A stretch of DNA of 64,000 nt from an uncultured Chlorobiaceae bacterium (GTDB lineage Bacteria; Bacteroidota; Chlorobiia; Chlorobiales; Chlorobiaceae): contig CAJEXQ010000003.1 of assembly GCA_903994635.1 (NCBI GenBank), positions 108,053 to 172,052 on the forward strand, in the 5' to 3' direction. Under the pieces are notes generated by a model that worked only from the letters and a program-made list of their open reading frames with translations, was not told the origin of the DNA and ran no database searches. Shown in pieces: positions 63,771-64,000 of the stretch. The position numbers and the translations under genes were made by a program. Each line of letters begins with the position of its first letter. The stretch's first letter is position 1.

Positions 63771-63907
63771 AGTTTCTGGTGGATGCGCAACTGCCCCGCC
63801 GTTTTTGCGATTGGTTGCGGGAACATGGTCACGATGCTCTGCATACCCTCGACCTGGAGTTGGGCAACCAAACACCCGATTCTGATATTATCCTGAAAGT
63901 AGGATAA
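63767..63907 (+). pseudogene. DUF5615 (PIN-like) toxin, truncated
   Basis: A 46-residue frame opening MKFLVDAQLPRRFCDWLREHG and reaching LGNQTPDSDIILK, the start of DUF5615 toxins that normally run to about 110 residues. After residue 44 the frame ends at TAA and the sequence that follows (to the window edge) shows no continuation. The key later catalytic Asp residues are absent, so the toxin is dead while its antitoxin persists. Confidence 0.8.
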
Positions 63908-64000
63908 AGCGCACACTATTTGCAGGGCACTCCCAGATATTCCAGGAACAACCTGTCTCTGGCTACTGATTCGGTAGACCAACGGTAGTTGCCCATGGGT

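Overview
The window reads as a green sulfur bacterium (Chlorobiaceae, Chlorobium/Pelodictyon-like). The pointers are a short 2[4Fe-4S] ferredoxin of the chlorobial type, a sulfide:quinone oxidoreductase-family flavoprotein, a divergent H+-type membrane pyrophosphatase, heptose-containing LPS synthesis (hldD), and an otherwise ordinary Gram-negative housekeeping set. The assignment comes from protein character only; no rRNA or marker gene is present.

Layout. 1-11.5 kb is mostly core: hisI, an orphan HlyD-type adaptor, a D-Ala-D-Ala carboxypeptidase with a Lys/His repeat tail, ferredoxin, hldD, hisC, an alpha/beta hydrolase, pth, the pyrophosphatase and a DUF1848 protein. 11.5-26.3 kb is an accessory, decaying region: an Rpn/PD-(D/E)XK protein, four toxin-antitoxin (TA) loci, an HD-domain gene cut by the tail of a group II intron that is itself cut by a dead IS4-type element, an intact IS1380 element, the molybdenum-cofactor genes moaC/mogA-moeA-mobB/mobA, a PIN/Phd pair followed by an attC-like hairpin, and an hsdM gene cut by a dead IS3 element. 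26.5-35.7 kb is mostly core again: tRNA-Ser, YceI, a membrane methyltransferase, YyaL-type protein, and a TetR-controlled DevBCA/MacAB-like exporter. 35.7-37.2 kb holds a RelE-type TA pair and a DUF1016 fragment carrying nested palindromes.

37.2-47.6 kb holds a class II photolyase with a glutamine amidotransferase, pfkA, and a sulfur/metal-related neighbourhood: SQR + DUF2892, methyltransferase, DUF134 regulator, OsmC, a BASS/ACR3-like transporter, a DsrE-like secreted protein and a NifX/NafY-like protein. Three promoters in this neighbourhood share a 21-base dyad that looks like an undescribed operator; this is the strongest novel signal I found.

47.6-57.7 kb has RNase R, then a four-gene type I secretion operon with two different ABC exporters in tandem, then a histidine-decarboxylase-like PLP enzyme. 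57.8-64 kb is again accessory: a transposase remnant joined to the 3' end of an hsdR gene, a duplicated antitoxin leader, HicAB, an AAA/DUF4143 ATPase, a DUF1566 protein and two more TA loci, one ending in a truncated toxin.

In all I count ten intact or broken TA loci, three IS elements plus two IS fragments, one group II intron tail and the broken ends of at least one type I restriction system. This suggests repeated capture and deletion at a few sites rather than one young genomic island.
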